Assembly: GCA_002633025.1 (NCBI GenBank)
Contig: NMRB01000295.1
Span: 139,311-203,310 of the forward strand
Reading direction: 5' to 3'
Length of the DNA stretch: 64,000 nucleotides
Source: Notospermus geniculatus
Taxonomy: Eukaryota > Nemertea > Pilidiophora > Heteronemertea > Lineidae
Shown: one piece after another, positions 48,559 to 64,000 of the stretch
Position numbering within the stretch: the first letter of the stretch is position 1
Layout of the letters: the number at the start of each line of letters is the position of its first letter
The notes under the pieces: model-generated
What the model was told of the DNA's origin: nothing
The model's input: only the letters and a program-made list of their open reading frames with translations
The model's database searches: none
Position numbers and translations under genes: made by a program

Positions 48559-49625
48559 ATAATGGTGTTACACCTGTATTAAAAAAGAAGGCGTGTGGTG
48601 CCACCAATGGGTCGTGGCGGCTCTTGCCCGATTGTACAGAACAGAAAACTAACTTCATAATGCAATTCAAGTTGATCCACGGGATCCACTGTTGCGATTT
48701 TTTGCTGCAATCTCTAGCGAGAAAGGAAACTTCTGCCGAATCCGGCGTAACTGACGTCAAAAACTTTAAGACTGTTCTTTTAATGATTTCCTTTCTGGAA
48801 ATAATTTCGCGCAGATTTGACACAACCCCAGCGCAACAGTTCTAACTAGATAGGACGCCAGATTGAATTATTCAATCTGGCGTCCTATCAATTCAATCTG
48901 GCGTCCTATCAATTGCTCGACGGGGACGAGTGGTGGCAGTGTTTTGAAAGCAAAATATCCTTTTTTGATTCGCCATCAAGAGAGTTGGTCTCCATCAATA
49001 TTTTGAAACCAGGCCACGCGAAAACCAACCAATTTTTTCTAGAAGTTTAGAAGTTGATCCCTCTCGTTTGGTGGCAATTTAATCGGACCAAGAGTAAGCG
49101 AAAAATGAGCAAAAAATGGAAAAGCCGATTTTACGCGTCAGGTAAGTGTTGACTTGACAATAAAAATGTTCGCCGACCATTACTTTTTCAACAGGCTAGT
49201 GTTGGCAGGGACTGTATTCTCATGAGTTAGAATCAGGTATTCATTCATCCTTCAGCAGAATAAGGAGTTGCACCTGCGTGGCAGGCCAGGTTGTGCCTCA
49301 AGTCACCAATAATACAGCCTCCAGGATTTAACTATCACTGGCGAAGGTAGCATGAGGACAAAAACACCGGAGGCAGAAATAGTTCCATGCTATTGTACGA
49401 CTTATTTCGACAACAGAAGGTTAGCAACCGTTGCTGGCCAAACAAAACAGCAAGTACACACAACCACACAGCAACACAATAGTTTAATCTCATTATGAGA
49501 CAGTTTGTTTTAGCCATTCCACTCAAAATATCGCCGATAGTTTCGGAATCCGCTTTGAAATGAGTGCGTAAAAGAGTACGCTGAAAAAAACACGAGAGAT
49601 TTTCCCGGTTTAATATTGGTACATG
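48559..49625. other. upstream region of beta-tubulin, repeats and unassigned DNA
   Basis: A 41-bp palindrome GATAGGACGCCAGATTG... (48850-48890) is followed by a direct repeat of its right half. 48672-48842 resembles the GGATCCACTGTTGCGATTT MITE. No other gene is supported. Confidence 0.5.
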
Positions 49626-49633
49626 TATATAAG
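49626..49633 (+). promoter_or_regulatory. candidate TATA box of beta-tubulin
   Basis: The sequence TATATAAG lies about 215 bp upstream of the start codon. A start site some 30 bp downstream would give a 5' UTR of roughly 190 bp without an intron. No other clear core promoter signal was seen between here and 49849. This is inferred from sequence only. Confidence 0.4.
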
Positions 49634-49848
49634 TGAAGCTTTGCAACAGCTACGGTTGTTAGGGGCTGCAGATACTGCCTGGTGCTTGTTTTATTGATCG
49701 GAATGGAGCAAAGGACATTTTGCTCAGGAATACATTAGGCCGATGAGTCATCGCTGGGAATCGTACTTAATCATCTCGGATAGCAACCAGCTTATTGCAA
49801 ACGTTGTGACAGCTTCTGTTCGGACGGATATCGTAAAGAACTAGTAAA

Positions 49849-55817
<5,969 letters not shown>

Positions 55818-55918
55818 GAAATGTGGTAGCGAGTTCGATAACGCAGCTAAGACTATCGCAAATACCTCCGCTCCATATTACGCCTCGGCGAAATCCATGT
55901 ACTATTTCTTTCACTTGG

Positions 55919-55924
55919 AATATA
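55919..55924 (+). promoter_or_regulatory. possible non-canonical polyadenylation signal (AATATA) of beta-tubulin
   Basis: I found no AATAAA or ATTAAA in the first ~450 bp after the tubulin stop. AATATA, a known weaker variant, occurs about 100 bp downstream of the stop and is the best nearby candidate. Confidence 0.2.
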
Positions 55925-55969
55925 CTATACTATCATATGTGTACGTGTAAATCAAATAGTATACTCTCA

Positions 55970-56120
55970 AGGCCAATTCATACTTTGCGTTTTGCGCGTT
56001 GCGCGTGTCCGTTTCCTATGTGAGTGCGTGGTAGAAAAAGTAGTTTTATTGTTGGTACCACACATAAACATAGCGAACGGACGAGCGCGAAGCGAAAAAC
56101 GGAGAAGTATGAATCTAGCT
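55970..56120. repeat. palindromic repeat in the tubulin 3' flank
   Basis: AATTCATACTTTGCGTTTTGCG pairs with CGAAAAACGGAGAAGTATGAAT, with CGTCCGTT/AACGGACG-like inner words. It may lie in the 3' UTR. Confidence 0.7.
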
Positions 56121-56283
56121 TTTCCCATGATCGTTTTATACATCGAACTTTGAACATGTCAAAATGAATGTCGGCGTTTTTTACCATGTCTTTTAATTCT
56201 CATGACAGAACATTTTATGTAATGTGGAAAATGGTGAATATCCAGTGACAGGATGCAAAATTTAACAACCAAAAACAGGATAT

Positions 56284-56643
56284 AGCCGTGGTTACACTAC
56301 ATAAACTCCCCGGTTTTTTGCGGTCACACCTATGAATTGCCGGGCTTCAAGAAACCCGTGTCTGAAAAACACGGGTTTTTGAGACACGGCAATCTCGCCA
56401 TGCTTTTCGAAATCCCCGTGTTTTCGTTAGTTCTTCGCACGGCTACAGATGGCGCAGCCATTAAGTGACGTCGTTTTCGCGCCTCCAACAAAGTGTGCCA
56501 ATACAGAAATGACCGAAGAGTCAATGCATGCAGCGCAACTGTCGCCGGGCTACTTAGTGTGACCTCTCGCCGGGATTTTCGTACACACGGGTTTGACACG
56601 GGTCTGGAAAAACACGGGTATTTTCAACAGGTGTAACCTTAGC
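56284..56643. mobile_element. AGCCGTGGTTACACTACATAAA MITE
   Basis: Same family as 35944-36319 in opposite orientation, sharing the ACACGGG words, CTACAGATGGCGCAGCCATT and the ends. Confidence 0.85.
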
Positions 56644-56794
56644 TATTATCCTTTTTTGTAATCAGACGATCGTCCTTGGAAATAATGATGAAAGGCAAGG
56701 CTAGATCTTCTTGTTACATGTGCAGTTTCAAGGCGCTCAATGCTGCCAAAGCCTCTTCGTGAACCGGTAACTCGAGGAACAACTCATTCAGCAC

Positions 56795-57016
56795 TTAAAG
56801 GAGCACGGCATGCGATCTCTATCGGTATTTTTCGTAGAGAGAGCCACATAGCGGCAGCAATACGAACTACAAAAAACACATAAGAAAACATACCAAATGT
56901 ACGTAGTACACCGGGTCCATTGCCGACAACGTAGTTAGTCCCTGGGGTTTGAGAGTGGCGCGCATGGCGATGGTGGCGCCGGCTGTCGAAAAAAAGTGGT
57001 AATACCGGGCTCCTTT
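56795..57016. mobile_element. TTAA-type MITE, family C
   Basis: TTAAAGGAGCACGGCATGCG at the left. The right end GGGCTCCTTTGATA has lost the TTAA by mutation. Confidence 0.8.
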
Positions 57017-58461
57017 GATATTTGAAATCAATACCAGTCCGACAGAGATTGAACCTGCAGCCATGCGGACACGAGTCCAACGGTTCGTTAGTTTTTGGTT
57101 TATGATAAAAGTAATTTCGATATACGTATTTTGCTGTACACAAACAAAGGTTTTGTGGGAAGTGCATTTCGACGCCCGTCGGACACTCGACACGGAGGAA
57201 ATTAAACCCCCGTACATGTATGTGTTAAGTGTTGATAGGCCTACATCTTTCGAACGTGGTCACACCATAGTTTGCTGCTTCCACGGTGACATTGGTCACT
57301 GCCGTCATGACACATATCTTGGGTTTTCATCGATCAGAATGCAGCGCCATCTTTTAAGAAGAGCGATAAAACTTCTGATCCTCTGACAAAAGTCGGATTT
57401 TTCAATTTCCTTCACAGATTCTACACTGAAACGGCACAAACGCTTTTTCTGATGACAAAGATGCAACTTCGCTCATCTAGGTCCTTGTCAATGCATCCTC
57501 TGTCTTCGTATATCTGTGCAGTAGGGGCTGTCAGTCAGTTGACCAATAGGAGTCACTACGGTCTAATTCGTGGTTGATTGAGCACCAATCAGAAGCATTT
57601 GCTTTTGTATTGCTCCGCTAGAACTTTGCTGCCATCTTTTGACAATAAGCGCGGCTGACTGCTCCTATCACGGTTCGAAGATTTAGGACATTTCCGGAAA
57701 ACTCGTCACTGGGATTGTCAACTGAAAACTTCTCACACTGGTACTTCGCCATACCTTGTTTCCAGTTTTTGTACTGAAACATCGTTTATTATTCAAAATG
57801 TGGGTCAATATCATTGTTTATCCTCAACGACCCGTCATCACGGCGACTATTGACGCCGGCGCCATCTTGTACAGTCCCCCCATCTTCCAAGACGCTACTG
57901 ACAATAGGGAGGTTACTGAGGATTTGTGGAGGGTAACTCAATTGGGCGTACAAGAAAGAAAGGGTAGCCAGATTCAGTAACTGGATTTAAACAATAAATT
58001 CACATTTAAAAAAAAGATAATAAACGTAAGCGTTTAATTAGATCAGAAAGCTTCTAAAACAAAGCTCTCTGAAGTGCTAAATATTTTGTCAAAATCGACA
58101 TTTTTTAACGAGCGACATTATCAAAACGATTTTAACGTCTTAAAGTTGTTGATTTCCACGCGTCTTCTGCGACTATTTTCCTTTTCTATAATTATTTAAC
58201 AGGGACCAGAACTATGTAATTTGATTGCTGGTGTAATTTTGTCATCAATTTGTCTGATATGTATAGTCATTTGTTTTTGTCGTCTTTTTTGTTGTCGAGG
58301 AACGAAAATCCATCTGCACTGAGTTCAGGTCAAGACTCGGCTTCTCCTCCCTTGACCTTCACGCAAGGAAACCACATTCCGTGTTCAAGGATTTCCCCGG
58401 TCCCAAAAATAGCAACCAATCACGGCAAAGCTTGCATCGGCAGGTCGGGTATGATGACAAG
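57017..58461. repeat. unassigned DNA with a dispersed repeat at about 57525-57680
   Basis: TTGACCAATAGGAGTCACTA and AAGCGCGGCTGACTGCTCCTA match the 10862 and 20225 repeats. The rest is unassigned. Confidence 0.45.
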
Positions 58462-58760
58462 ATGGCGGTCGATGAAACTTTATTCGAATGCAAATTCTCC
58501 GTGGAAGGACTTACAAGTACTCAAAAAGAAGCCGCGAAGGCAATATTCGATGGAGACTATTTGTTAGTCTGTTGTAGGACTGGCAGTGGGAAGTCAATTC
58601 AGGGTTTCCTCTTCCATTACTTTTTTTAGCCAAAGTAAAGAAAATCCCTATTGTTCAATAATGTTAAACAGCGTGTTCAATGGGGATTTTCTTTACTGTG
58701 ACTAAAAAACGTAATGGAAGAGGAAACCCTGCAATTATGTACCAGCAGGCTAGTGTTGTT
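58462..58760 (+). pseudogene. RecQ-type helicase 5' fragment (motif 0 and Walker A), interrupted by a MITE
   Basis: From the ATG at 58462 (good context AAGATGG) the frame gives 46 codons that resemble the start of a RecQ helicase ATPase domain: LTSTQKEAAKAIFDG matches the motif 0 region (Rx-Qxxai) and TGSGKS at residues 40-45 is a Walker A loop. A 132-bp MITE then interrupts the frame. Past the MITE, after one copy of the CAATT duplication, the same frame continues as I-M-Y-Q-Q, so the pre-insertion site read GKSxxYQ, as is usual in RecQ. A stop follows a few codons later. No DEAH motif or later helicase motif was seen downstream on this strand. I therefore read it as a partial duplicate or pseudogene. 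An intact gene with this as exon 1 is possible only if splicing avoids the MITE. Confidence 0.6.
58600..58731. mobile_element. 132-bp palindromic MITE with 5-bp target duplication CAATT
   Basis: Ends CAGGGTTTCCTCTTCCATTA and its complement pair across nearly the whole element. CAATT stands directly on both sides (58595-58599 and 58732-58736), giving an exact boundary. The superfamily is not recognised. Confidence 0.85.
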
Positions 58761-59799
58761 CGCTGAAGTTGAACAGCGTACCCGGTACTCGTAATAAATT
58801 ATCGCAAAGAGGCTTCTGATTGGGCGCACGAGAAAATCCCAAAGCGTTCAACAAGGAATCTGGCTGCTTGCTGCAGAGTGTAGGAAGAGGTTAGCCGATT
58901 TCTACACGATGCATTTGCAGAATGCGAAAATCCTCATTTACAATTCGGACCTCAGCCGAACAATGGGATCGACACGAATGAGGAACGGGCATGACGCATG
59001 GCGGCGCTACCATCGATCCGACTGAAAGATGTCACTTTCGTCTCAGTTGACATCGCATCGCGGGAAAATGTGTGTATTATATACATTTTCCGATAGGATT
59101 TTTGTTCCGAAAACATTGTCTTTCTGCACCTTTGGTGGAATATTCATTTGTCTTCAGCAGAAGTTATCAACACCGTTAACATTAGTTCTGTCGTTGACGG
59201 GGACGATCTCTTAAAGATAATGTATCATGATTTCATTGTTTACATTCAATGTTTGTAAACATGGAGGTTTACATTATGTTATTTTGGACTTTTAGGACAT
59301 GCCAACCCACCAAATTAAGTACTTTCGGCATCAAAAGAATTTCGAGAGGGGCATGCCACCAACAAATTACTCATAAGACAAACAAAGACTGGACACAAAC
59401 AAACAAAATGTAAATAAACAATGATTTTCGTGGCCCGCGAAAATACATGTGATACATCATCTTTAAAGTCTCGATATGATTAGCGAGGGTGCAACTTTCA
59501 TGGTATGGTAGGATTTGGGAATTTCTTGCTATGACAACCAATTTTTGAAAATTCTGTCAGGAATATATTTTGCTCTATCTCTGATTGCGTAGGGGTAGTA
59601 TTGAGATCGAAGTGTCCAGATATACCCCTCTTTAATAATTTTGATAGTTTGATCGGGCCTCTTTAATGCACACGAAATCACCCTCAGCGTCTGGACTAAT
59701 GAGCTGACAAGATTTTTGGGTTCAAGGCCACCGAGCGAAGTGGTAGTGGCGTCAACCGATTACGCAACTGCACATCTTCGTTCAGAAAGCTCAGTACAA
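58761..59799. other. no gene; unassigned
   Basis: Downstream of the helicase fragment I looked for further helicase motifs and saw none. Confidence 0.4.
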
Positions 59800-59965
59800 G
59801 TGTGGCAGGAATCAGTGTCCTAGGAATGCAAGTCCGCCAAACAATAGCCCGCTATTGTGAGGTTATATTTGAATGGTCGTGGTCTCTATCGCCATTATAT
59901 TCTAATTCCTCGCTGAACAATAAGACCGGACTTTGATTCCAGGGGGACTTTGATCCCTGTCACAC
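59800..59965. mobile_element. GTGTGGCAGG MITE, second copy
   Basis: Partner of 43854-44011, with GTGTGGCAGGAATCAGTG and GATCCCTGTCACAC ends. Confidence 0.82.
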
Positions 59966-60037
59966 CTGTATGCCAATTAAATAACCACGACCTCATTAAA
60001 TTCAAATTCACTTTATTATGATCCACAACAAAATTCA

Positions 60038-60266
60038 TTAAAGGAGCACGGTATGCGATCTCTTACCGGTATTTTGACTGCCGGTGTAGAGGGAGCCACC
60101 TAGCGGCAGTAATACGAACTACACAAAAACATTACAAAATGTATGTCGTACATTGCGTCCATTCGCCGACAACGCAGTAAGTTTCTCAGTCTGGGTTGGA
60201 GAGTGGGGCGCACGGCGATAGTGGCGCCGGCTGTCGAGGAAAACTGGCAATACCGGGCTTCTTTAA
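60038..60266. mobile_element. TTAA-flanked MITE, family C, complete
   Basis: TTAA at 60038-60041 and 60263-60266, termini AAAGGAGCACGGTATGCG and ATACCGGGCTTCTTT. Confidence 0.88.
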
Positions 60267-60274
60267 GCTATCGA

Positions 60275-61745
60275 CGAGGTTCCGCAACGTCTCCGAATTC
60301 CGAATTACGAATATCTTTGATTATGACGTCATCATTTTGACGTATGACGTTGCATCACATTCGTGACGTCGTGCAAATTCGTTGCGTCTTGACAAGGATG
60401 GCCGCAAATCTTCGTAGGTGGTTTACGAATTCCGAATTGATAATTTTGGCTTACTGGAGTTTACGCAAAAACGCAATGACGAAAAAAACGCAAAAACCGA
60501 GGGAGTAATCATTATTTTCATCGCTGTCTTTTCCTGTTCAACCAACGCACCAATTCCATGTAGACTGTCAGTTCTGCCGCGAAGACAAACAGCTAGGCCG
60601 CCCAATGCTGTAGCAACCTGTAGGCCTACATGTATTCGGCCCACAATAAACTTAGCTACACGTTATTTCCCCCAATTTTACCAAATGTCCCGAAATGCTA
60701 GAAAAAATTCTGCATTCAGCAGGTCAGCAACTTAGGGCACGCGGTCGGAACTTCATACCGAGGGACGTCACCATGGTCACAGTGTCAACGTAGTGCCAGC
60801 GGATAGGCCTACATCAGTGCACGTCACAGCGTCATGGGGTGACGACGTCATGATGATCGCACGTGCGTGCGTAAATACAGAAGTTCCTACTCCACGGCAT
60901 GCACGGGATAGTATTCACGCATGGAGACAGCCAGGTAGGCCCAAATTTTGATCTAGAAGCGCTGGGTTACACACTGATAGGCCTATGCTTTGTTATCACA
61001 TTGTACCGGAAAAGTGGCCCGTTAAAAAGAGGTTAGGCTAGGCCTACCATGGTCAAATCACCGCATGCAATCAACGCCGTGCAGAGTAGTACGCTCTGCT
61101 GGTGGTTTCTGGAACCAAAATGGTTCAGCCGGCCTGGAGCATAATGCACAACACTATGACTATCGGCCTGACCGACATAGACATTTTTGCGATCAAACTT
61201 GGCTTGTCTAGCGTTCTGTACCAAAAAATAATGGTCATCAGAGCTGTCTAGGATGTGATGAGTGTGTTCATCATATCACATTTCGAGTTCGAAAATGCGA
61301 ATCGAGACTTTTTAATACGCGAAACTGAAAAGTATAAATAATGTTTACTCCCCATGCAACCTCGATTCGTGACATTTTCAACCCTATCCTGGCTGTGTAA
61401 ATTCAGGTGGTGAGGTTTTTGCGTTTTTGCGTTTTGCGTTGCGTTTTTGCGTAAACTCCAGTAAGCCGATAATTTTCATTTACAAGAAATGTTTTCTTGG
61501 TCTTTTCTGAGCATAGAGGTGACAAATGGATATACCTGGCACACTTTAGTGATGAAATAAATGCTTAAAATACATGTATCAGTGTAAGATAATGGCGTGG
61601 TGTTAAAGAGAGGTTGTCACATCGTTCACAAGGCCAAAAGTCGGACCACCGCGGATTTTCGACGAAGAAACGACGTCATGACGTAACGTCACGCAGGCCT
61701 GAAATCGTTTCGGGATTCGGAATTCGGAGCTTTGCGGAACCTCCC
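60275..61745. repeat. 1.47-kb foldback (GAGGTTCCGCAA) with a second foldback nested inside
   Basis: GAGGTTCCGCAACG...CCGAATTCCGAAT is complemented at ~61710-61743. Both arms carry TGACGTCAT-like words. Confidence 0.75.
60439..61477. repeat. nested foldback GATAATTTTGGCTTACTGG
   Basis: GATAATTTTGGCTTACTGGA...TTTACGCAAAAACGCAA pairs with the reverse sequence at 61435-61477, where TTTTTGCG is tandemly repeated. Confidence 0.82.
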
Positions 61746-62023
61746 TACGAATACGAAAGCATTAATCAGTCAGCATCTGACAACAATCACGATGAATACA
61801 TGCATGTACCTGCTGTACATGCATAATAATAAAGGCTAATTAGATGAAAACACCGGGAAAACTATTTCTACGTGTAGTTTTCTAGTGAGATCTTTGAATA
61901 AGCAAATGCGCGTGTGACTAGGCCTATACTAAAATGTTCAGTAGAGTTTCCCGCCCCGTTAGTTACAGACATAAAATGCCCCTTCGGTAAACAACATCGA
62001 CTTTTATCGAAATCATCTTTGTC
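61746..62023. other. no gene; unassigned
   Basis: Only short ACATGCATGTAC-type words were noticed. Confidence 0.4.
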
Positions 62024-62174
62024 TTAAAGCGGATTGTTCGCGTCCGTCCAAAGTGATCCAAAAATAATAAAACGTCCCGTTTTATTCGTAACAACAACTG
62101 GTAAATGCACTGCGGCGGCCGCTCCGGAAACTGTTCTGTGGAATCTTTGACTCGGCGCGAATAGTCCGCTTTAA
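62024..62174. mobile_element. TTAA-flanked MITE (family E) in the 3' flank of the EXD1-like gene
   Basis: TTAA at both ends encloses inverted termini reading AAAGCGGATTGTTCGCG at the left and the near-complement CGCGAATAGTCCGCTTT at the right. The element is about 150 bp and ends 18 bp from the stop codon of the EXD1-like gene. TTAA targets are typical of the piggyBac and Kolobok superfamilies. Confidence 0.7.
62081..62086 (-). promoter_or_regulatory. candidate polyadenylation signal AATAAA for the EXD1-like gene
   Basis: TTTATT on the plus strand is AATAAA on the gene strand, 107 bp past the stop codon. It lies inside a TTAA-flanked MITE (62024-62174). Confidence 0.45.
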
Positions 62175-62192
62175 CATATCTTACTGTTCTCT

Positions 62193-63168
62193 CTAATACG
62201 GATTGTACCGCTTGTTGGTGGTGCGTGTAGCCTTCCCGATCCCTTTGCGTCTCTGGTAGTCATCGAAAGACCATTTCTTGATTTGACAGAGCTCACACAT
62301 GCCCTGACTGAAACCAACCATAGGCAGGACGCGCTTGCACGTCGCGCATTCCTCTTCAGAGGAGGCCATCGGTGGATCTGTCAGAATGTACATAGGAAGC
62401 AGGGTGTAATTCTCGTATGGATTAGTCACCTTGGTCTTTTGATCTCGAAAGATGCCCAAATATCTCTCCGATCCCTTCTTCACGGTCTCAAACTCCGTGC
62501 AACTTATCCCGTTCTTGAATTTTTCATACAACTTGAAGAGCGTCTGCAGGTCCTTGGAGACGGATTCTGATCATGTCCTTGGTCAGCGGACGCTTTCTCC
62601 AAAAATCTTCATCCCCACGTTCGCTGTTCCTGTATTTTTTCTTTTCTGCCAAAAGTGCTTCGTCTTTCAGATACCACTCGATGCAGCAGATAAGGCTTCG
62701 GATCCGAGGCCATTCGAACAATGCTCGTCGCTTTGCTGATCGGTTGGCATAAGGCTCAGTCCGTTCCTCGAGTTCTCTCTGGGAAAGGGACTTCTCATAC
62801 GGGTGCTTACGTTCGTACAGAATCTGCAGGAGCTGAACATCAACAAAATTGTTGACTGTGACCTTGTAGAGGTGCCACAGTGCATCCGCACCCCTTTTGC
62901 CATCAAATATCAACTTGACAATGGTGTTGCTTTCAATAATTTCGCGGAGACCCCGGTCAAAGATATCGCCACCAACTTCCATGATGTCGAAAAGGTATGT
63001 TTTCGAATTGATGCCGATCGCAAGAAGAGTGATCGTGCCATCCCTGGAGAGGTCCACTCCTCCACATATCACAGATATCAGCGACTCACCTTTAATGGCG
63101 GTAAAAACATCGTCCACCGAGTCAACCTTGTCAATCAGTTCGAAAGGAACATCATTCTTGCTCGACAT
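62193..63168 (-). CDS. EXD1/Egalitarian-like 3'-5' exonuclease-fold protein with C-terminal CxxC-CxxC motif; one apparent frameshift
   Basis: Read on the minus strand from the ATG at 63168, the first frame is open to 62524. The rest of the protein continues in another frame from about 62531 to a TAG at 62193. Dropping one of two C residues (minus strand) near 62562 joins them into 324 codons. Residues ~30-215 match the DEDD 3'-5' exonuclease fold seen in EXD1 and Egalitarian, proteins of piRNA biogenesis and mRNA localisation. Motif I, usually D-x-E, reads I34-C-G36. The motif II aspartate is Gly93. In motif III only Asp206 remains and the usual tyrosine is Ile202. Three of four metal-binding acids are therefore missing, so the protein is predicted to lack nuclease activity, as reported for silkworm EXD1. 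A Cys motif (C274-x2-C277-x13-C291-x2-C294) follows and may bind zinc. The bases before the ATG look like a splice acceptor (pyrimidines, then CTAG), so upstream exons may exist. The frameshift may be an assembly error or a real lesion. Confidence 0.8.
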
Positions 63169-63190
63169 CCTAGAGAATGGTAAGAAAGTA
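63169..63190 (-). promoter_or_regulatory. candidate splice acceptor just upstream of the EXD1-like start codon
   Basis: On the minus strand a pyrimidine-rich run ending CTCTAG stops one base before the ATG. This suggests the visible coding block is a downstream exon preceded by an intron holding the minisatellite. The first exon could be non-coding or carry extra N-terminal residues. Confidence 0.45.
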
Positions 63191-63600
63191 ATCAGTCAGC
63201 CGTATGACGTCAAGTACAGTAATGAGATGATCAGACAGTAGTATGACGTCCAGTGCAGCAAAGAGATGACCAGTCAGCAGTATGACGTCAAGGACAGTAT
63301 TAAATGAGATGATTAGTCAGCAGTATGACGCCAAGGACAGAAATGACATGATTAGTCAGCAGTATGACGTCAAGTACAGTAATGAGATGATTAGTCACCA
63401 GTATGACGTCACGGACAGTAATGAGATGATTAGTCATGCAGCAGCATGGCGTCATGTAGAGTAATTAGAATACCCGTACCGGTATTAGTAAGCAGTGTGA
63501 CGTCACGTAGAGTAATGCAATGACTATGCAGCAGCGTTACATTATGTAAATGTACAGTAATAAGCTGAATGGTCACAGCAGCATGTAGAGCGATGATGTC
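63183..63600. repeat. ~40-bp minisatellite carrying repeated TGACGTCA motifs
   Basis: About eight clear units and two decayed ones. Each carries (C)AGTATGACGTCAAG, then a CAGTAATGAGATGAT-like part. Five units keep the exact CRE palindrome TGACGTCA (first, third, fifth, sixth and eighth); the others differ by one or two bases. The array starts right behind the predicted splice acceptor of the EXD1-like gene and becomes irregular beyond about 63470. Confidence 0.85.
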
Positions 63601-64000
63601 TTGAAACTAGCTGACCAGCTGACCCATAAAATGGTGCATTTGCGAGTTGTATAGGCCTACATACATCGTCACGAGCACCGATAAAAGAAAACATTAATCA
63701 CATAATGAAATGGCCAGGGTCATTGTGCTCACCTCTGTGACAAGTCTCCATGGTTAAGTGTGAAACTATGACTCTCATGGTGAATGTTGAAGGATCAGTA
63801 CAGATAAAGATAAAGCTGAACACACCAAGAAGTATTTTTATGATCTGATCAGTATTATCAGTCAATGACATAAACTCAGGTGATGGCACCCAGAAGGAGT
63901 ACAATTTCTGAATACAATGAATACAAGTGGTATTTGTGAACAAACTGCTTTCCTGTCTAGGTCACAGATGTCAAAAATTCTATTTTTCAAGATGGCCACC
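63601..64000. other. no gene seen; upstream or intron of the EXD1-like gene
   Basis: AT-rich sequence without a convincing coding frame or named repeat. It may belong to the first intron or promoter of the minus-strand gene. Confidence 0.4.

Noticed and set aside
57756-57980. 74-codon open frame near the helicase fragment
   Set aside because: No domain, start context or repeat partner supports it.
62283-63241. Several plus-strand open frames opposite the EXD1-like gene
   Set aside because: Shadows of the minus-strand gene, which alone shows family motifs.
63183-63600. Regular repeat array resembling a CRISPR
   Set aside because: Units are head-to-tail without unique spacers and the host is an animal, so it is a minisatellite.

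Overview
The window is eukaryotic, from a compact but repeat-rich animal genome. Evidence: a spliced beta-tubulin gene with GT-AG introns, two gene fragments of animal type, interspersed MITEs and foldbacks, a Penelope-like retroelement, tRNA-derived repeat pieces, and assembly N runs (4146-4305, 21196-21560 and a single N at 36719). Palindromic words such as TACATGTA and GTAGGCCTAC recur throughout. Together with the gene content this fits a marine invertebrate, perhaps a deuterostome (echinoderm, hemichordate or lancelet), but I cannot name the species from sequence alone.

Layout. 1-24.5 kb: no convincing gene. It is a mosaic of foldback and MITE elements, short tandem duplications and unassigned DNA, with two weak protein-like remnants (7143-7702 and 22402-23116). 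24.5-48.6 kb: a ~12 kb segment present twice head to tail (24517-36718 and 36720-48558), the copies meeting exactly at a single N. They differ by substitutions and by at least eight clean transposon presence/absence differences. I read this as two haplotypes laid end to end, or less likely a recent tandem duplication. The second copy carries a 5'-truncated Penelope-like element whose GIY-YIG domain is still readable. 49.8-55.8 kb: a complete three-exon beta-tubulin gene (445 aa, plus strand). 55.8-62.0 kb: repeats, plus a short RecQ-type helicase 5' fragment (Walker A) interrupted by a MITE. 62.2-63.2 kb: an EXD1/Egalitarian-like 3'-5' exonuclease-fold gene on the minus strand. Three of its four expected catalytic acids are replaced, it has a C-terminal four-cysteine motif, and one apparent 1-nt frameshift. 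A ~40-bp minisatellite full of TGACGTCA motifs lies directly upstream.

Mobile DNA dominates. At least five short non-autonomous families are flanked by TTAA. Others have CAC termini, a PIF/Harbinger-like TAA target, or TA/TTTCGCAAA ends. Because the duplicated segment offers empty sites, several element boundaries and target-site duplications can be read to the base. There is no operon-like organisation. The three recognisable genes or fragments look functionally independent: cytoskeleton, DNA helicase-like, and piRNA-pathway-like nuclease fold.
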